Positions 33,356 to 33,570 of a stretch of DNA of 33,570 nt are shown piece after piece. This DNA comes from Nephromyces sp. MM_2019 (Eukaryota > Apicomplexa > Aconoidasida > Nephromycida), in the NCBI GenBank assembly GCA_015657535.1, contig JADHZB010001257.1, positions 1 to 33,570 on the forward strand. The letters are read 5' to 3'. The stretch's first letter is position 1; every line of letters begins with the position of its first letter. The notes under the pieces are model-generated. The model did not search any database and had not been told where the DNA came from. It worked only from the letters and a program-made list of their open reading frames with translations. Position numbers and translations under genes: made by a program.

Positions 33356-33570
33356 CCATATAAAAAACCAAAATTATCTGAGCACTGCAAATTCAAAGGA
33401 TGTGTGAGAAAAAGAAAGTTCTACTCATTCCCCCTCTCAAATCACACACATCGTAGCAGCTACCCAGAAAACTAGATTTCAACTAAGAAAAGCTTAAAGC
33501 CCAAACACACGAAATATTCCATTAAAATCCCACTCCAAAAGCTGCACAGAAGACGCAAAAAAAAAAAAAA

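Noticed and set aside
1..33570. CRISPR arrays, transposase genes, integrons, phage or bacterial operons
   Set aside because: No spaced palindromic repeats, terminal inverted repeats with transposase, Shine-Dalgarno-led gene strings or phage genes were seen; the window is eukaryotic and intron-rich.
33555..33570. Terminal A run as a poly(A) tail
   Set aside because: It lies at the window edge inside the SNW1 upstream intron and on the wrong strand for that gene; probably a simple A run.

Overview
This window looks like nuclear DNA of an intron-rich, AT-rich eukaryote, most likely an alveolate and probably an apicomplexan or close relative. The evidence is: almost all recognisable proteins are split into many short exons with GT...AG borders; introns are pyrimidine-rich, from about 24 nt to over 1 kb; there is one short interstitial array of CCCTAAA (TTTAGGG-type telomere) units; and the SNW/SKIP C-terminus has the style I associate with apicomplexan copies. 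Species assignment is inference. There are no operons, rRNAs, tRNAs, CRISPR arrays or recognisable transposases. Most six-frame open frames are chance frames or intron/repeat read-through.

Three genes are recognised by homology. (1) An SNW1/SKIP/Prp45 splicing and transcription factor on the minus strand at the right edge (C-terminal exons 31588-33087, 5' part outside the window). (2) A complete HP1-type heterochromatin protein on the minus strand (16041-19391), with a canonical chromodomain and chromoshadow domain. (3) A plus-strand gene (24656-28343) whose N-terminal half resembles the HDAg-type domain of NELF-A, a promoter-proximal pausing factor best known from animals.

Other genes are reconstructed only from splice-site and phase consistency. 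A minus-strand gene of unknown function runs off the left edge (93-990). It is divergent from an 11-exon plus-strand orphan membrane protein (1798-6820), and a CA/TATATCC microsatellite lies in the shared upstream region. A possible secreted-protein gene with many small introns lies on the minus strand (12387-15292) in a more GC-rich patch. Several small or tentative plus-strand genes lie at 8110-8942, 9135-9438, 11127-11387, 22987-23575 and 29719-30420.

Layout: 1-1000 minus partial gene; 1205-1634 microsatellite; 1798-6820 orphan membrane gene with a T/G-rich intron; 6.8-12.3 kb sparse, small tentative genes; 12.4-15.3 kb tentative secreted gene; 16.0-19.4 kb HP1; 19.4-22.9 kb probably intergenic; 23.0-23.6 kb tentative gene; 24.2-28.3 kb NELF-A-like gene; 28.3-31.6 kb mostly intergenic with tentative frames; 31.6-33.6 kb SNW1. 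The three recognised proteins all act on chromatin, transcription or splicing, but eukaryotic gene neighbourhood is weak evidence of joint function. All exon borders are by eye and need RNA-seq.
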